A stretch of 64,000 nucleotides of DNA from Dreissena polymorpha (GCF_020536995.1 NC_068367.1:66723192-66787191), one strand, 5' to 3'. Shown: positions 24,500-37,449, numbered from the stretch's first letter. Made by a program: numbers and translations. The notes: generated by a model from the letters alone, not told the origin.

Positions 24500-24620
24500 C
24501 TACAATAATGTTGCAGTAATCTTACAAAATAATATCAATTATAGCTCAAGCATGTTACAACAGCAGTATCATGGCCCTTGCAAACCTTCACAAGACGAAA
24601 TTATAGGCACCCAAAGCATA

Positions 24621-26323
24621 GGGACCCGTCACAGTGTGGGCGTAACAAAAAAGTTGTTTGTTTCCGGTGGCCCGACCCTACCACTAATTTTTTGCCGCCG
24701 GTCCTAATCTTTTTTGAGCCCAAAATTCGAAAAAAATCGGACCGCGTATTTTTCGGCGCGCTCAATAAGCGTTTCAACTTATCGGCGCCGTACATTAAAC
24801 TTTCAACATAAACAAGATGGCGGCGCCCAGCGCTAGCACGTCGAATGCAGCATCGTCAGTTCTTGCGATAACATTTTTCAAATGCAAACATCTGGAGGAG
24901 CAAAACTAATAAAAATGTTTCTCTCACTCAACAGATGGACGATTTATTCCAGGAACATCACTCTCGAGACAAACTGCACTTACACAGTGAAGTGTAAGAC
25001 GACATGTCAAAATCTACTCCTATAAATATGAGGTCGATTTAAGCGGGGTAGCTTACGTCTAATTATTTGGACTAGTCAAAATCGGCTGAAAGTTTTGAGA
25101 TCGAAGGTAGGCCTACATTAAAGCAGTTGCACACGTGTCAATTTACAGTATCTTTATTATAAATATATTTTAAACAGGTATATATCATGTTAGAATCGGT
25201 ATGTGTTTATTTATATGGTGCAGTAGTTCGTATTACCCCACCCACTTATTTATAAATATTAAAACTTTGTATGACTTGGGATAAAGTTGGGTGAAGGGAT
25301 GGGGGTTGAACTATGCTGGCATGGTCCCATGGGGAACCCCTGCTCGATTTTTTCAGAGGGCTGGACTTTGTTGTTTTTTAGAGGATTTTTTTTTCTCAGG
25401 TATATAATTTGATTTGTTTGTGAATAGCCCGTCTAAATAATTGTTTAGCCTCTCTTTATATCATTAAATTTCTGCTTTTCTGTGCTGGTGTGTGATTTGA
25501 TTTTGTGATTGTTTATTGATTTTTGTGTGTGTATTGTATGTATATAATACAAGTCGTAATAAATTTTCTGTTCTGTTCCTGAAATTCATGGGTAGATAGA
25601 CCCCACGCCACCAGTACATAATATAATCTGAAAATGTGGTCCTTTTGGAACATTAACTGCATCCAAGAAATATAAAAGCACATCCGGTTTGATTGGGTCT
25701 TTCCATGGTGATAATGTTAAATGCAACAACAAGCTGGGCGTTCCGTAGCACTGCTTTTGAGGTATTTAATATATTATATAATAAATAATATAGAATACAC
25801 TGCATGAACCCAAAGGACCAGAAAGTAAAAACAACACGAATCCCTTTAGACACTGAGGGTCAAGCTCTCTTGACTTGTTAGTTTATGCCTTTTATTGGTC
25901 ATAAAAGGGTATATTTAAGCCGTTGCCAGAAGTCAACATTAAACTCGGATTAAGAAAGCAACACATTCATATTAATGAACAGCAAGTTTTTATTTCATAA
26001 AGCATTTAAATATAGTCATATAGCATTACAGACATCATCAAATTTATTGTACATACAGTTATACACAAAAACATGAGAAGAAAATGCACCATGTACGACA
26101 ATTCTAAAAAAAAAAATATTTTAAAAAATAACATTATTTGCCAACTACCTACCCTAATTTTTTGGCCATGTCAGTGGAAACAAACGATTTTTTTTAGGCC
26201 TTGGGATTGCATAAAAAAATCTAAAAAAAAAATCATATATGATATATAGACTATATATTATATATCATATGTGATATTTTTATAGAATGTTTGTATGCAA
26301 TTCAAACACTGTGGACGGGTCCC
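24621..26323. mobile_element. 1.7-kb non-autonomous inverted-repeat element (tentative)
   Basis: The left end gggacccgtc-acagtgt and the right end acactgtg-gacgggtccc are inverted matches. Just inside, gtttgtttcc recurs in inverted orientation at both ends. No target duplication is clear. Near the left end is a GC-rich patch with aagatggcggcgcc and a short ORF starting at that atg (MAAPSASTSNAASSVLAITF..., about 30 codons), which may be captured or chance. No transposase is seen. Confidence 0.5.
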
Positions 26324-26960
26324 AATGGCCCAAAGGCTGATATTCGGACAAGGTGTCTCTGTACATCGAGTAACAACGTTTCGGCGGCCATGAGTGACGG
26401 CTTCCGGTTTGTTATAAAGAAAAAAAGATTCATTAAATAAGTTTCTACAGTAATGAAAAAAAAAACCATATGATATGAGTTGTGTTTATTTGAGATTTAA
26501 TGCACACGTTTATCTTTTAAATAAAACACAAAATCCAAACCGTTTAATTCTTCTTTCAACCGCGCCTTTTCAACAGCTCGCCTCATTCTTTTGGATATTA
26601 TGAATGAATGACATACAATACAAATCTGCCTATACGGAAGGGTGCGAGTTTCCCGTGCACATCGATTGGACTATCGCACATTCTCGGCCCTTTCCGTCAA
26701 ACATCGGATATTATTGATAATCTGCGAGGGGTACCGAATGATCGATTGGAGTTAACACGTTTTTTTAAATGGGTTAAAAGTAGGCACTGCGTTCACAAGA
26801 AACAGTCTACCTGATCTTAAAGAGTTTTAAGCGTGTTTCTTTTCCTTATTAATTTATTTTTTTGCAAATCCGTTTCAAATTATATATACTTGAAATTTTT
26901 ATATATAGTTTACTGTCAAATAAAAAAAAATGTAAAGATGTTATATGATATAAAGCTATC
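26324..26960. other. No gene recognised
   Basis: AT-rich DNA with chance ORFs only (for example 26608-26814). Confidence 0.4.
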
Positions 26961-26963
26961 ATA

Positions 26964-27232
26964 ATATATGAGTCTCGCGCTGCGAAAATTGGACTTAATT
27001 CGTTGCGTAAAATTTCGTCCCAGATTAACCTGTGAAGTCCGCACATGCTTATCAGGGACGACCCTTTCCACCTTGACTGGATTGTCGTTCCTCAAAAAGT
27101 AACACTCCATAAAAGCAGTAATTTCGTCCCTGATAAGCCTTTGCGGACTTCACTGTTTAATCTAGGACGACATTTTACGCAAACGAATTAAGGCCAGTTT
27201 TCTCAGAACGAGGCTCATATTGATCGACCACC
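26964..27232. mobile_element. gacgaca foldback MITE, full-length copy
   Basis: Ends atgagtctcgcgctgcgaaa and ctcagaacgaggctcatat are inverted. Inner arms cgtcccagatta and taatctaggacgac pair. The central hairpin contains the family's ggatt...aaaaagtaac loop region. Confidence 0.8.
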
Positions 27233-27261
27233 ATCAAGCAGTATGACAATGAGGCAGGAAT

Positions 27262-27482
27262 ATGTTTCGTGCTCTGAGAAAACTGGGCATAATGCTTGTC
27301 CGTAAAATGTCATCCAAGATTAGCCTGTGCCGTTCGCACAGGCTAATCAGGGACGACAATTTCCGCTTTTATAGAATTTTTAGCCAAAATCCACTTTAGG
27401 CGGAAAGTGTCGTACCGGATTAGCTGTGCGGACTTAACGCACATGCATTTTGCCTAGTTTTACTTAGAACACGCCACATATG
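27262..27482. mobile_element. gacgaca foldback MITE copy, adjacent to the last
   Basis: Begins tcgtgctctgagaaaactgg, contains gcacaggctaatcagggacg and ends near acttagaacacgccacatat. It is about 30 bp from the preceding copy. Confidence 0.8.
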
Positions 27483-28060
27483 ATAGAGGTATAAAAAATC
27501 ATGCCCGAAATTGTTCCAATCACAATGCAAAATCAACAACTTTAGGTGACAATTACTGCTGTTGACAACAGATGCAGTATAAAAAAAAATTTCAAAAGCA
27601 GATTTATTTGATAACCCCCGTGTGGGTCATTGTGTCGTCTGCTTCTTGTGCACCGTAAAGGATAAGGGACGTTAAGGGGAGTTTTTGCCTTTATTTAATT
27701 ATGTTCAAATTAATATCAACACAAAGCGCAGAAATTTATCTTTTAAAAATATTCTCAATGCACGCACTTGATAAAAAGACGTGTCATCCAGCCCGAGACA
27801 AAGACGCTCACTGTTTTACAATTTTGACGTCGTTTAACGTTGCTTTTACGGCAACGTAACATCCACGAATTATATAGATGCAGATTGCCGCGCTTATTAT
27901 TCGATCAAGATTAAGGTGATCCAAATGTGATTTATGATTTATTTCATTGTCATGAATCATAATATAAATAAAGAAATTCTTTTTTTCCTGCGTCCCTCAC
28001 GCACAATTTAACGTCAATACGAACCGACGTCATCTAAAAACGGAAATGATACCGATAAAA
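27483..28060. other. No gene recognised
   Basis: AT-rich spacer between MITEs. Confidence 0.4.
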
Positions 28061-28199
28061 CAAACTTAAAACCTGTCATAAATGTTATTTCTGAATCTGC
28101 TTTATTTGATTCTTTAACAACAGGGGAATTATTCACTTGTTGTTAAAGAATAAAAAAAAACAGATTCAGATATAACATTTATGACAGGTATTAAGTTTG
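28061..28199. mobile_element. 140-bp foldback with about 60-bp arms
   Basis: The left arm starts caaacttaaaacctgtcata and the right arm ends atgacaggtattaagtttg. The arms match nearly throughout around a spacer of about 15 bp (ggggaattattcact). No ORF. The near-perfect pairing suggests a young copy. Confidence 0.8.
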
Positions 28200-28341
28200 G
28201 TGTATTAGTCAATATATTATATAGTCACATATGTAACTGTTTCCAGATTATAAGACAACAAGATCGCCGTAACCTGACTGCCAGCTGTAAATAAGATACT
28301 TGGTTATTGAGATGCGTATTCGTACATATTCCATACCATTT

Positions 28342-28600
28342 GAGCCTCGCTCTGTAAAAAAAGGGGTTAAATGCATGTACGAAAAGTGTCGTCCCAGATT
28401 ATCCTGTGCAATCCGCACAGGCTAATCAGGGACGACACTTTCCGCCTAATTCGGATTTTCGTCAATATTAGTCTTCCTATAAACGAAAAATACAATACAG
28501 ACAGGATGTGTCGTCCCTGCGCCCTGATTTTCCTATGCGGGCAGTACAGGCTAATCTGGAACGACAGTTAAAGCATTGATTTGTATTTATAAGGTCGTCT
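28342..28600. mobile_element. gacgaca foldback MITE copy
   Basis: Begins gagcctcgctctgtaaaaaa and contains cgtcccagattatcctgtgc and aatcagggacgacactttcc. The right end is shortened. Confidence 0.8.
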
Positions 28601-28734
28601 TTTAGCGTTTTTAATACTGGTACCCAAACCGGTGTGTCTCTTCTTGGCGCTCAGTTTTTATTGTATTCACAGCGTCAAACCTGTGATATGACTCTATAGT
28701 AGTGTCGAAAGATTGCTACCCGTATGTAAGCATA

Positions 28735-28992
28735 TGAGCCTCGTTCTGTGAAAAGGGGTATAATGCATGTACTTAAAGAGTCGTCCCAGATAAGCATGTG
28801 AAGGCCCGCACAGGCTAATCAGGGACGACGTTTTCGGTATAAACTTTATTTTTCTAAGAAGATACTTTCTTGAACGACAAATGTCATGAACGCGGAAAGT
28901 GTCGTGTCTGATAAGCCGGTGTGGACTTCACAGGAGAATCTGGACGATTCTTTCAGTATATGCACCCCTGTTCACAGAGCACGACTCATATT
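28735..28992. mobile_element. gacgaca foldback MITE copy
   Basis: Begins tgagcctcgttctgtgaaaa and ends ttcacagagcacgactcata, giving inverted ends. It is the fourth member of the family within 2.1 kb. Confidence 0.8.
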
Positions 28993-29570
28993 CAACATGT
29001 GCTGCCCCTGTGAGTGCCTGTATCGTTATTCGATTGAAGAAAGACATTAACACATCGACAACAGTTTTCATATATGTTTATTTTGCTCCTGAAAGTTTAA
29101 CACAAACCCTTTCCAAACCAATTGGTAATCTAAGCAATACAATACACGTGAGACACTAAACGGGCTTCAACCCGTGACAATCAGTAATTGTGAAACTTCA
29201 TATATGCTTGCGTAGTGTGTACTGACTTACTACCAAATAAGTGATTAGTTGTATACAAGTAAAACAGACGTTAACATGTAATATGAGCAGAAAGTCCAGC
29301 CTATTAAGGAAGGTACACTCACAAATAAATGACATTGTGGCTTATACATTAACAGCACATCGGGATGTTGACTGGGTAAATTAATTAATAACCGCACCAT
29401 ATATTTTTGTAAATAAATGATTTTCTCAAATGTTAACTAGAGGTTAATACGTCAAAGTATCAAATACCCCCGAGGTAGCGGTTTATATCCAAATGTTTGC
29501 CCTAAACCATCCACATTTACTGTGAACAAGAATAAAACGAAATGTCCTTTATTAATATATTAATATAACA
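28993..29570. other. No gene recognised
   Basis: AT-rich sequence leading to the satellite block. Confidence 0.4.
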
Positions 29571-32500
29571 CTTCATGCTAGCCGTAACATGAGTAGCCAC
29601 ACTTAATTCTAGCCGTAAGATCGGAAGCCACATTTCATGCTGGCCGTAAGATAGGTAGCTACACTTCATGCTAGCCGAAAGATCGCCGTAACCTGACTGC
29701 CAGCTAGCCGCACGATTGGTAGCCACACTTCATGCTAGCCGTAAGATCGCTAGCCACATTTCATGCTAGCCGTTATATAGGTAGCTACACCTCATGCTAG
29801 CCGTAAGATCGCCTTAACCTGACTGCCAGATAGCGGTAAGATTTTGTTACCACACTTCATGCTAGCCTTAAGATAGGTAGCTACACTTCATGCTAGCCGT
29901 AAGATCGCCGTAACCTGACTGCCAGATAGCCGGAAGATTGGTTACACACTTCATGCTAGCCGTAAGATTGGTATACCACACTAAGATCGCCGTAACCTGA
30001 CTGCCAAATAGCCGCAAGATTGGTTACCACAGTTCATGCAAGCCGTAAGATTGGAATACCACACTTCAAGCTAGCCGAAAGATCGCCGTAACCTGACTGC
30101 CAGAAAGCCGTAAGATTGGTTACAACACTTCTGTTAGCCATAAAATCGCCGTAACCTCACTGCCAGATAGCCGTAAGATTGGTTACCACACTTCATGCTA
30201 GCCATAAGATTGACGTAACCTCACTGTCAGATAGCCGTAATATTGGTTACCATACTTCATGCTAGCCAAAAGATCGCCGTAATCTCACTGCCAGAAAGCC
30301 GTAAGATTGGTTAACCCACTTCATGCTAGCCGTAAGATAGGTCGCCACACTTCATGCTAGCCGTAAGATTGGTAAGCACACATCAAGCTAGCCGTAAGAT
30401 CGCCGTTAAATCACTGCCAGATAGTCGTAAGATTGGTAACCACACTTCATGCTAGCCGTAAGATAGGTAGCCACACTTAATGCTAGCCGTAAGATTGCCA
30501 TAAACTCACTACCAGCTTGCCCTACGATTGATAACTACATTTTATGCTAGCCGTAAGATCGCCGTAACCTCACTGCCAGATAGCCGAAAGATTGGTTACC
30601 GCACTTCATGCTAGACGAAAGATCGCCGTAAGCCCACTGCCAGATAGCCGTATGATTGGTTACCACACTTCATGCTAGCCATAAGATCGCCGTAACCTCA
30701 CTGCCAACTAGCCGGAAGATTTGTTACCACACTACATGCTAGCCATAAGATCGCCGTAACCTCACTGCCAGATAGCCGTAAGATTGGTTACCTCACGTCA
30801 TGCTAGCCGAAAAAAGGTAGCCCCACTTCATGCGAGCTGTAAGATCGCCATTACCTCACTTCCAGCTTTCCGGAAGATTGGTTACCACACTTTATGCTAG
30901 CCTAAAGATCGCCGTATCCTGACTGCCAGCTAGCCGGAAGATTTGTTATCACACTTCATTCTAGCCATAATATCGCCGTAACCTCACATCCAACTAGCCG
31001 GAAGATTGGTTGCCACACTGCATGCTAGCCGTTAGATCGCCGTAACCTCACTGCCAACTAGCCGGAAGATTGGTTACCACACTTCCTGCTAGCCATAAGA
31101 TCGGCGTAACCCCACTGACAACTAGCCGGAAGATTGGTTGCCACACTTCCTGCTAGCCGTAAGATCGCCGTAACCTCACTGCCAACTCGCCGGAAGATTG
31201 GTAACCACACTTCATGCTAGCCGTTAGATCGCCATAACCTCAGTTCCAGCTAACCAGAAGATTGGTTCCCATACTTAATGCTAGCCATAAGATTCCGTAA
31301 CCTTACTTCCAACTAGCCGGAATATTGGTTGCCACACTTCATGCTAGCCGTTAGATGGCCGTAACACAACTGCCAACTAGCCGTAAGATTGGTTGCCACA
31401 CTTCATGCTAGCCGTAAAATCGCCGTAACCTCACTGCAAGCTAGCCGGAAGATTGGTTGCCACACTTCATGCTAGCCGTACGATCGCCGTAACCCCACTG
31501 CCAGAAAGCTGGAAATTGGTTGCCACACTTCATGCTAGCAGTAAGATCGCCGTAACCTCACTGCCAGATAGCCGGAAGATTGGTAACCACACTTCATGCT
31601 GGCCGAAAGATCGCCGTAACCTCACTGCCAGATAGCCGGAAGATTGGTTACCACACTTCATGCTAGCCGTAAGATCGACGTAACTCCACTGCCAACTAGC
31701 CGGAAGATTTGTAACCACACTTCATAATAGCCGTAAGATCGCCGTAACCCCACTGCCAACAAGCCGGAAGATTGGTTGCCACACTTCAAGCCAGCCGTTA
31801 GATCGCCGTAAACCCACTGCCAGCTAGCCGTAAATTGGTTACCACACTTTATGCTAGCCGTAAGATCGCCGTAACCTCACTGCCAGATAGCAGTAAGATC
31901 GCCGTAACCTCACTGCCAGCTATCCGGACGATTGGTTACCACACTTCATGCTAGCCGTAAGATCGCCGTTACCTCACTGCCAGCTAGCCGGAAGATTGAT
32001 TACCAAACTTCATGCTAGCCGTAAGATCGCCGTAACCTCACTGCCAGCTAGCCAGAAGATTGTTTGCCACACTTCATGCTAGCCGTAATATCGCCGTAAC
32101 TTCACTGCCAGATAGCCGGAAGATTGGTTAACACACTTCATGTAGCCGTAAGATCGCCGTTACCTCACTGTCAGCTAGGCGGAAGATAGGTTACCACACT
32201 TCATGCTAGCTGTAATATCGCCGTAACCTGACTGCCAACTAGCCAGAAGATTGGTCACCACATTTCATGCTAGCCGTAATATCGCCGTATCCTGACTGCC
32301 AACTAGCCGGAAGATTGGTTACCACACTTCATGCTAGACGTAATATTGCCGTAACCCCAATGCCAACTAGCCGGAAGATTGTTTACCACACTTCATGCTA
32401 GCCGTTAGATCACCGTAACCTCACTGCCAGCGAGGCGGAAGATTGGTAACCACACTTCATGCTAGCCGTAAGATCGCCTTACCCTCATTGCCAACTAGGC

Positions 32501-32890
32501 GGAAGGTTGGTTAACACACTTCATGCTAGCCGTTAGATCGCCGTAACCTCACTGCCAGCGAGCCGGAAGATTGGTAACCACACTTCATGCTAGCCGTAAG
32601 ATCGCCGTATCCTCATTGCCAACTAGGCGGAAGATTGGTTACCACACTTCATGCTAGCCGTAAGATCGCCGTAACCCCACTGCCAGCGAGCCGGAAGATT
32701 GGTTACAACACTTTATGCTAGCCGTTAAATGGCCATAACCTCACTGCCAGCGAGCCGGAAGATTGGTTGCCACATTTCATGCTAGCCGTAAGATCGCCGT
32801 TACCCCACTGCCAACTAGCCGGAAGATTGGTCGCCACACTTCATGCTAGTCGTAAGATCGCCGTTACCTCACTTCAATCTAGCCATAATT
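29571..32890. repeat. Satellite A: 64-bp tandem array (with 31-bp monomers at its left edge)
   Basis: The consensus unit starts cttcatgctagccgtaagat and continues cgccgtaacctcactgccag, ctagccggaagattggttac, caca: 64 bp, about 50 copies. Each unit holds two related halves, each starting ctagccg(t/g)aagat. Near 29571-29800 some units are only 31 bp (cttcatgctagccgtaagat then aggtagccaca). These are probably the ancestral monomers from which the 64-bp dimer arose. ORFs here are repeat artefacts. Confidence 0.95.
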
Positions 32891-33714
32891 TTCAAATTAT
32901 CAGTGACCTTTTTCTTGGATAGATGATATGACATCAGTCAGCTTTCTCTAAGATAGATGATATAAGAACAGTGAGCTTTCTCTCAGATAGATGATATAAC
33001 ACCAGTGAGCTTTCTCTCAGAAAGATGATATAACATCAGTCAGAATTTTCTAAGATAGATGATATAACATCAGTCAGCTTTCTCTCAGATAGATGATATA
33101 ACATCAGTCAGCTAGCTCTTAGATAGATGATATAACAGCAGTCAGCTTTCTCTTACATAGATGATATCAGGCAGCTTTCTCTTAGATAGATGATATAACA
33201 TCGGTCAGCTTTCTCTTAGATAGATGATATCAGTCAGCTTTCTCTTAGATAGATAATATAACATCAGTTAGCTTTCTCTTAGATAGATTATATAACAGCA
33301 GTCAACTTTCTCTTAGATAGATAATATCCGTCAGCTTTCTCTTAGACAGATGATATAACATCAGTCAGAATTCTCTAAGATAGATTATATCATTTTGCCT
33401 TCTCTTAGATAGATGATACAACATCAGTCAGCTTTCTATCATATTGATGATATAACATCAGTCAGCTTTCTCTTAGATAGATGATATATAATCAGTCAGC
33501 TTTCTCTTAGATAGATGATATAACATCAGTCAGCTTTCTCTTAGATAGATGATATAACATCAGTCAGCTTTACCTCAGATAGATGATAAAACATCAGTCA
33601 GCTTTCCCTTAGATAGATGATATAGCATCAGTCAGCTATCTCTTAGATAGATGATATAACATCAGTCAGCTATCTCTTAGATAGATGATATAACAGGCGT
33701 AATTTATCTCTTAG
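32891..33714. repeat. Satellite B: 34-bp tandem array, first block
   Basis: Unit agatagatgatataacatca then gtcagctttctctt, 34 bp. A 29-bp variant that lacks aacat is interspersed. The block begins with a degenerate junction segment (cagtgacctttttcttggat). Confidence 0.95.
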
Positions 33715-33965
33715 ATACCACACTTCATGCTTGCCGTAAGATCGCCGTAACCCCACTGCCAGCGAGCCGGAAGATTGGTTACCACACTTTATGCTAGCCG
33801 TTAGATCGCCGTAACCCCACTGCAAACTAGCCGGAAGATTGCTTAACACATTTCATGCTAGCCGTAAGATCGCCGTAACCCCACTGCCAACTAGCCGGAA
33901 GATTGGTCGCTACACTTCAAGCAAGCCGTAAGATCGCCGTTGCCTAACTTCAATCTAGCCTTTAA
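33715..33965. repeat. Satellite A, second block
   Basis: About four 64-bp A units (cttcatgcttgccgtaagat...) embedded between B blocks, ending in the same degenerate A/B junction as the first block. Confidence 0.95.
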
Positions 33966-35745
33966 ATTTCAAAACATCAGTGACCTTTTTCTTGGATAGA
34001 TGATATAAGTATCATTCAGCTTTCTCTTAGATGGATGATATAAACATCAGTGAGATTTCTCTTAGATAGATGATCTTAGCAGCAGTCGGCTTTCTCTTAG
34101 ATTGATAATATAACTTCAGTGACCTTTCTCTTAGATAGATGATATGACATCAGTGAGCTTTCTCTTCGATAGATGATATAAGATCAGTGAGCTTTCTCTC
34201 AGATAGATGATATAACATCAGACAGCTTTCTTTTAGACAGATGATATAACGTCAGTGAGCTTTCTCTTAGATAGATGATATAACATCAGTGAGCTTTATC
34301 TTAGATAGATGATATCAGGTAGCTTTCTCTTAGATAGATGATATAACATCAGTCAGCTTTCTCTAAGATAGATGATAGCAGTCAGCTTTCTCTCAGATAG
34401 ATGATGTAACACCAGTCAGCTTTCTCTTAGATAGATGATATAACATCAGTCAGCTTTCTCTTAGATAGATAATATCAGTCAGCTTTCACTTAGATAGATG
34501 ATATAACATCAGTCAGCTTTCTCTCAGATAGATGATATAACATCAGTCAGCTTTCTCTTGGATAGATTATTTAACATCTGTCAGCTTTCTCTTAGATAGA
34601 TGCTATCAGTCAGCTATCTCTTAGATAGATCATATAACATCAGTCAGCTTTCTCGTAGATAGATGATATAACACCAGTTAGCTTTCTCTTAGATAGATGA
34701 TATAACATCAGGCAGCTATCTCTTAGATAGATGATATAACATCAGTCAGCTTTCTCTCAGATGGATGATATAACAGCAGTCAGCTTTCTCTTAGATAGAT
34801 GATATAACATCAGTCAGCTTTCTCGTAGATAGATGATATAACATCAGTCAGCTATATCTTAGATATATAATATAACAGCAGTCAGCTTTCTCTTAGAAAG
34901 ATGATATCAGTCAGCTATCGCTTAGATAAATGATATTACAGCAGTCAGCTTTCTCTTAGATAGATGAAATCAGTCAGCTATCTCTAAAATAGATGATATA
35001 ACATCTGTCAGCTTTCTCTCAGATAGATGATAAAACATCAGTCAGAATTCTCTTAGATAGATGATATAACATCAGTCAGCTTTCTCTCAGATAGATGATA
35101 TAACATCAGTCAGAATTCTCTTAGATAGATGATATAACATCAGTCAGAATTCTCTTAGATAGATGATATAACATCAGTCAGAATTCTCTTAGATAGATGA
35201 TATAACACCAGTCAGCTTTCTCTTAGATAGATGATATAACATCAGTCAGCTTTCTCTAAGATAGATGATATAACACCAGTCAGCTTTCTCTTAGATAGAT
35301 GATATAACATCAGTCAGAATTCTTTTAGATAGATGATATAACATCAGTCAGCTTTCTCTAAGATAGATGATATAACACCAGTCAGCTTTCTCTTAGATAG
35401 ATGATATAACATCAGTCAGAATTCTCTTAGATAGATGATATAGCATCAGTCAGCTTTCTCTTAGATAGATGATATAACATCAGTCAGCTAGCTCTTAGAT
35501 AGATGATATAACAGCAGTCAGCTATCTCTTAGATCGATGATATAACAGCAGTCAGCTTTCTCTTAGATAGATGGTATCAGTCAGCTTTCTCTTAGATAGA
35601 TGATATAACATCAGTCAGCCTTCTCTTAGATAGATGATATATAATCAGTCAGCTTTTTCTTAGATAGATGATATAACACCAATGAGCTTTCTCTCAGATA
35701 GATTATATAACATCAGTCAGCTTTCTCTTTGATAGATGATATTAA
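33966..35745. repeat. Satellite B, second block
   Basis: About 50 B units of 34 bp with scattered 29-bp variants. Local homogenised runs show up as shared variants, for example gtcagaattctctt in about 35040-35430. Confidence 0.95.
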
Positions 35746-35904
35746 GTTTGCAATAATTAACCAGTAGACAGACATTAATAGCCATGCCTTTGTTGTTTTG
35801 TGTAAGGCTTTACTGGCAATCGACCTGATTATACAGTGACGTGATTTTTTTATGACTTGACGAATCTACCCATTACTGACTAACTCAGTCATTGACTGTG
35901 GCGT

Positions 35905-36145
35905 ATTCCGAGAAAGCTGGGCAAAATGCTCGTGCTTAAAGTGTCATTCAATATATGCCTGTGCAGTTCGCACAGGCTAATCAGGGACGACACTTTCCGC
36001 CTAACCTTGATTTTCGCTAAAAACGAAAAATTCCATTAAAGCGAAAATTGTCGTCCCTGAGTAGCCTTTGCGAAATGCACAGGCTAATCTGCGATGACAA
36101 TTTACGCACAAGCATTTTGCCCAGTTTTTTCAGAACACGACAGAA
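35905..36145. mobile_element. gacgaca foldback MITE copy
   Basis: Ends cgtattccgagaaagctggg and cagttttttcagaacacgac pair. The core has gcacaggctaatcagggacg and the inner arm tcgtccctgagtagcc. Confidence 0.8.
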
Positions 36146-36149
36146 TTCC

Positions 36150-37445
36150 GCCTAACAAATTACACTATGCACGACGCAATCTCAGCTCGGTGCAAGATCA
36201 CCGCAATCAATATTTAGGAATTGAGAATCACAATAATTTGCCTTTAATCACGTCTTAGGGGATATAGCAGATTCCCATTTAAAAAAGACGGTTAACAGTG
36301 ATATACTTAAGGGAAGTAGTGAGCGTGTTCGGAGATATATTAAGTCAATTTAAAAATAGGGTCTTGTGTGTTTTGATGTTTCCGTCGTTAAGTTCACGTT
36401 TAAGCAATTGACTTGTTTTTAACATAAATGTACTTTCAACGTTTATTAAAATTAATACTTTTACCGCAGTTGTTTTCATTAAGTAATATATCTACATAAC
36501 ACAATAGCGTCTTATTAAAGCCTGGTTACAAATGCCGCTGCATATTGTCGTAATCTTATTTAGATCTGTGATAAATGGCACCATTCACATTTGAAGATAG
36601 AATGTTAAGTTATATCGTAGTATTTGTATTTAGTATGCACGTAATGCATATGTTTCTGAAGATGAAAATCTTTACGTTATTTATTGCATTGATTACATTG
36701 AATTGTAAATTGCTTGACATGTATACAGACATAAAACTACGCGAAATAAAAAAACTCAAATTATTATTGGTCTAAATTTCGTACTATTACATAGGTAAAC
36801 GTCATTCTCAAGTCATTTACACGCGATTAAGGAATAAATCCAGTTCCCATAATGAGCACCTTTACGCAAAAAAAATATTATTGATTCCCCACTCTGTCGC
36901 TGTAGACATATTGAGTCTAACTTACACTTCTTCTTCATATGTTCATATTATAGCGTAATACGGACAAAATTAATTAACGATATCTTGGGAATTATAAGTC
37001 CTGTAGACCTTGATACGCTTCATTTTGGCAATACATGCCTAAACGATGATGATAACTCTACAATCTTTCTTTGTGTCCAACAGTACATAATTAAATCTAA
37101 GCGTTTCTCATAACAATCCGATCCCGACTCGACGTTGCATTTATTTGCCTTTAACTCATAATCAAAATCCTTCATCCTAGCTTGATAACATCACATATTC
37201 TTTCACAGTTTTTTTTTAACGTTTATATCCCGTTTTTTACTTCTGGCATATATGACATTTGTAGTCTTTAAACACTGCCACTTCAATGTGTAAATATTAT
37301 TCTTAAGGAGAGATACTATATAAGAACTTGTTTCTTTCGTTTCAATCCTTTTCTGCTAATCTTGAGTATTATCTGTATTTATTGTTATTGCCATAAGAAA
37401 TAAATATGTTTAAACTAAATAAAACTAACTTTCTATTTTCTCACC
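36150..37445. other. No gene recognised
   Basis: AT-rich; the ORF at 36575-36775 is hydrophobic but has no supporting context. Confidence 0.4.
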
Positions 37446-37449
37446 TACT

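Noticed and set aside
29571-35745. CRISPR-like look of regularly spaced repeats
   Set aside because: The arrays are continuous tandem repeats with no unique spacers, in animal DNA.
36575-36775. 66-codon hydrophobic ORF
   Set aside because: AT-rich chance reading with no splice context, repeat or homologue that I can recognise.
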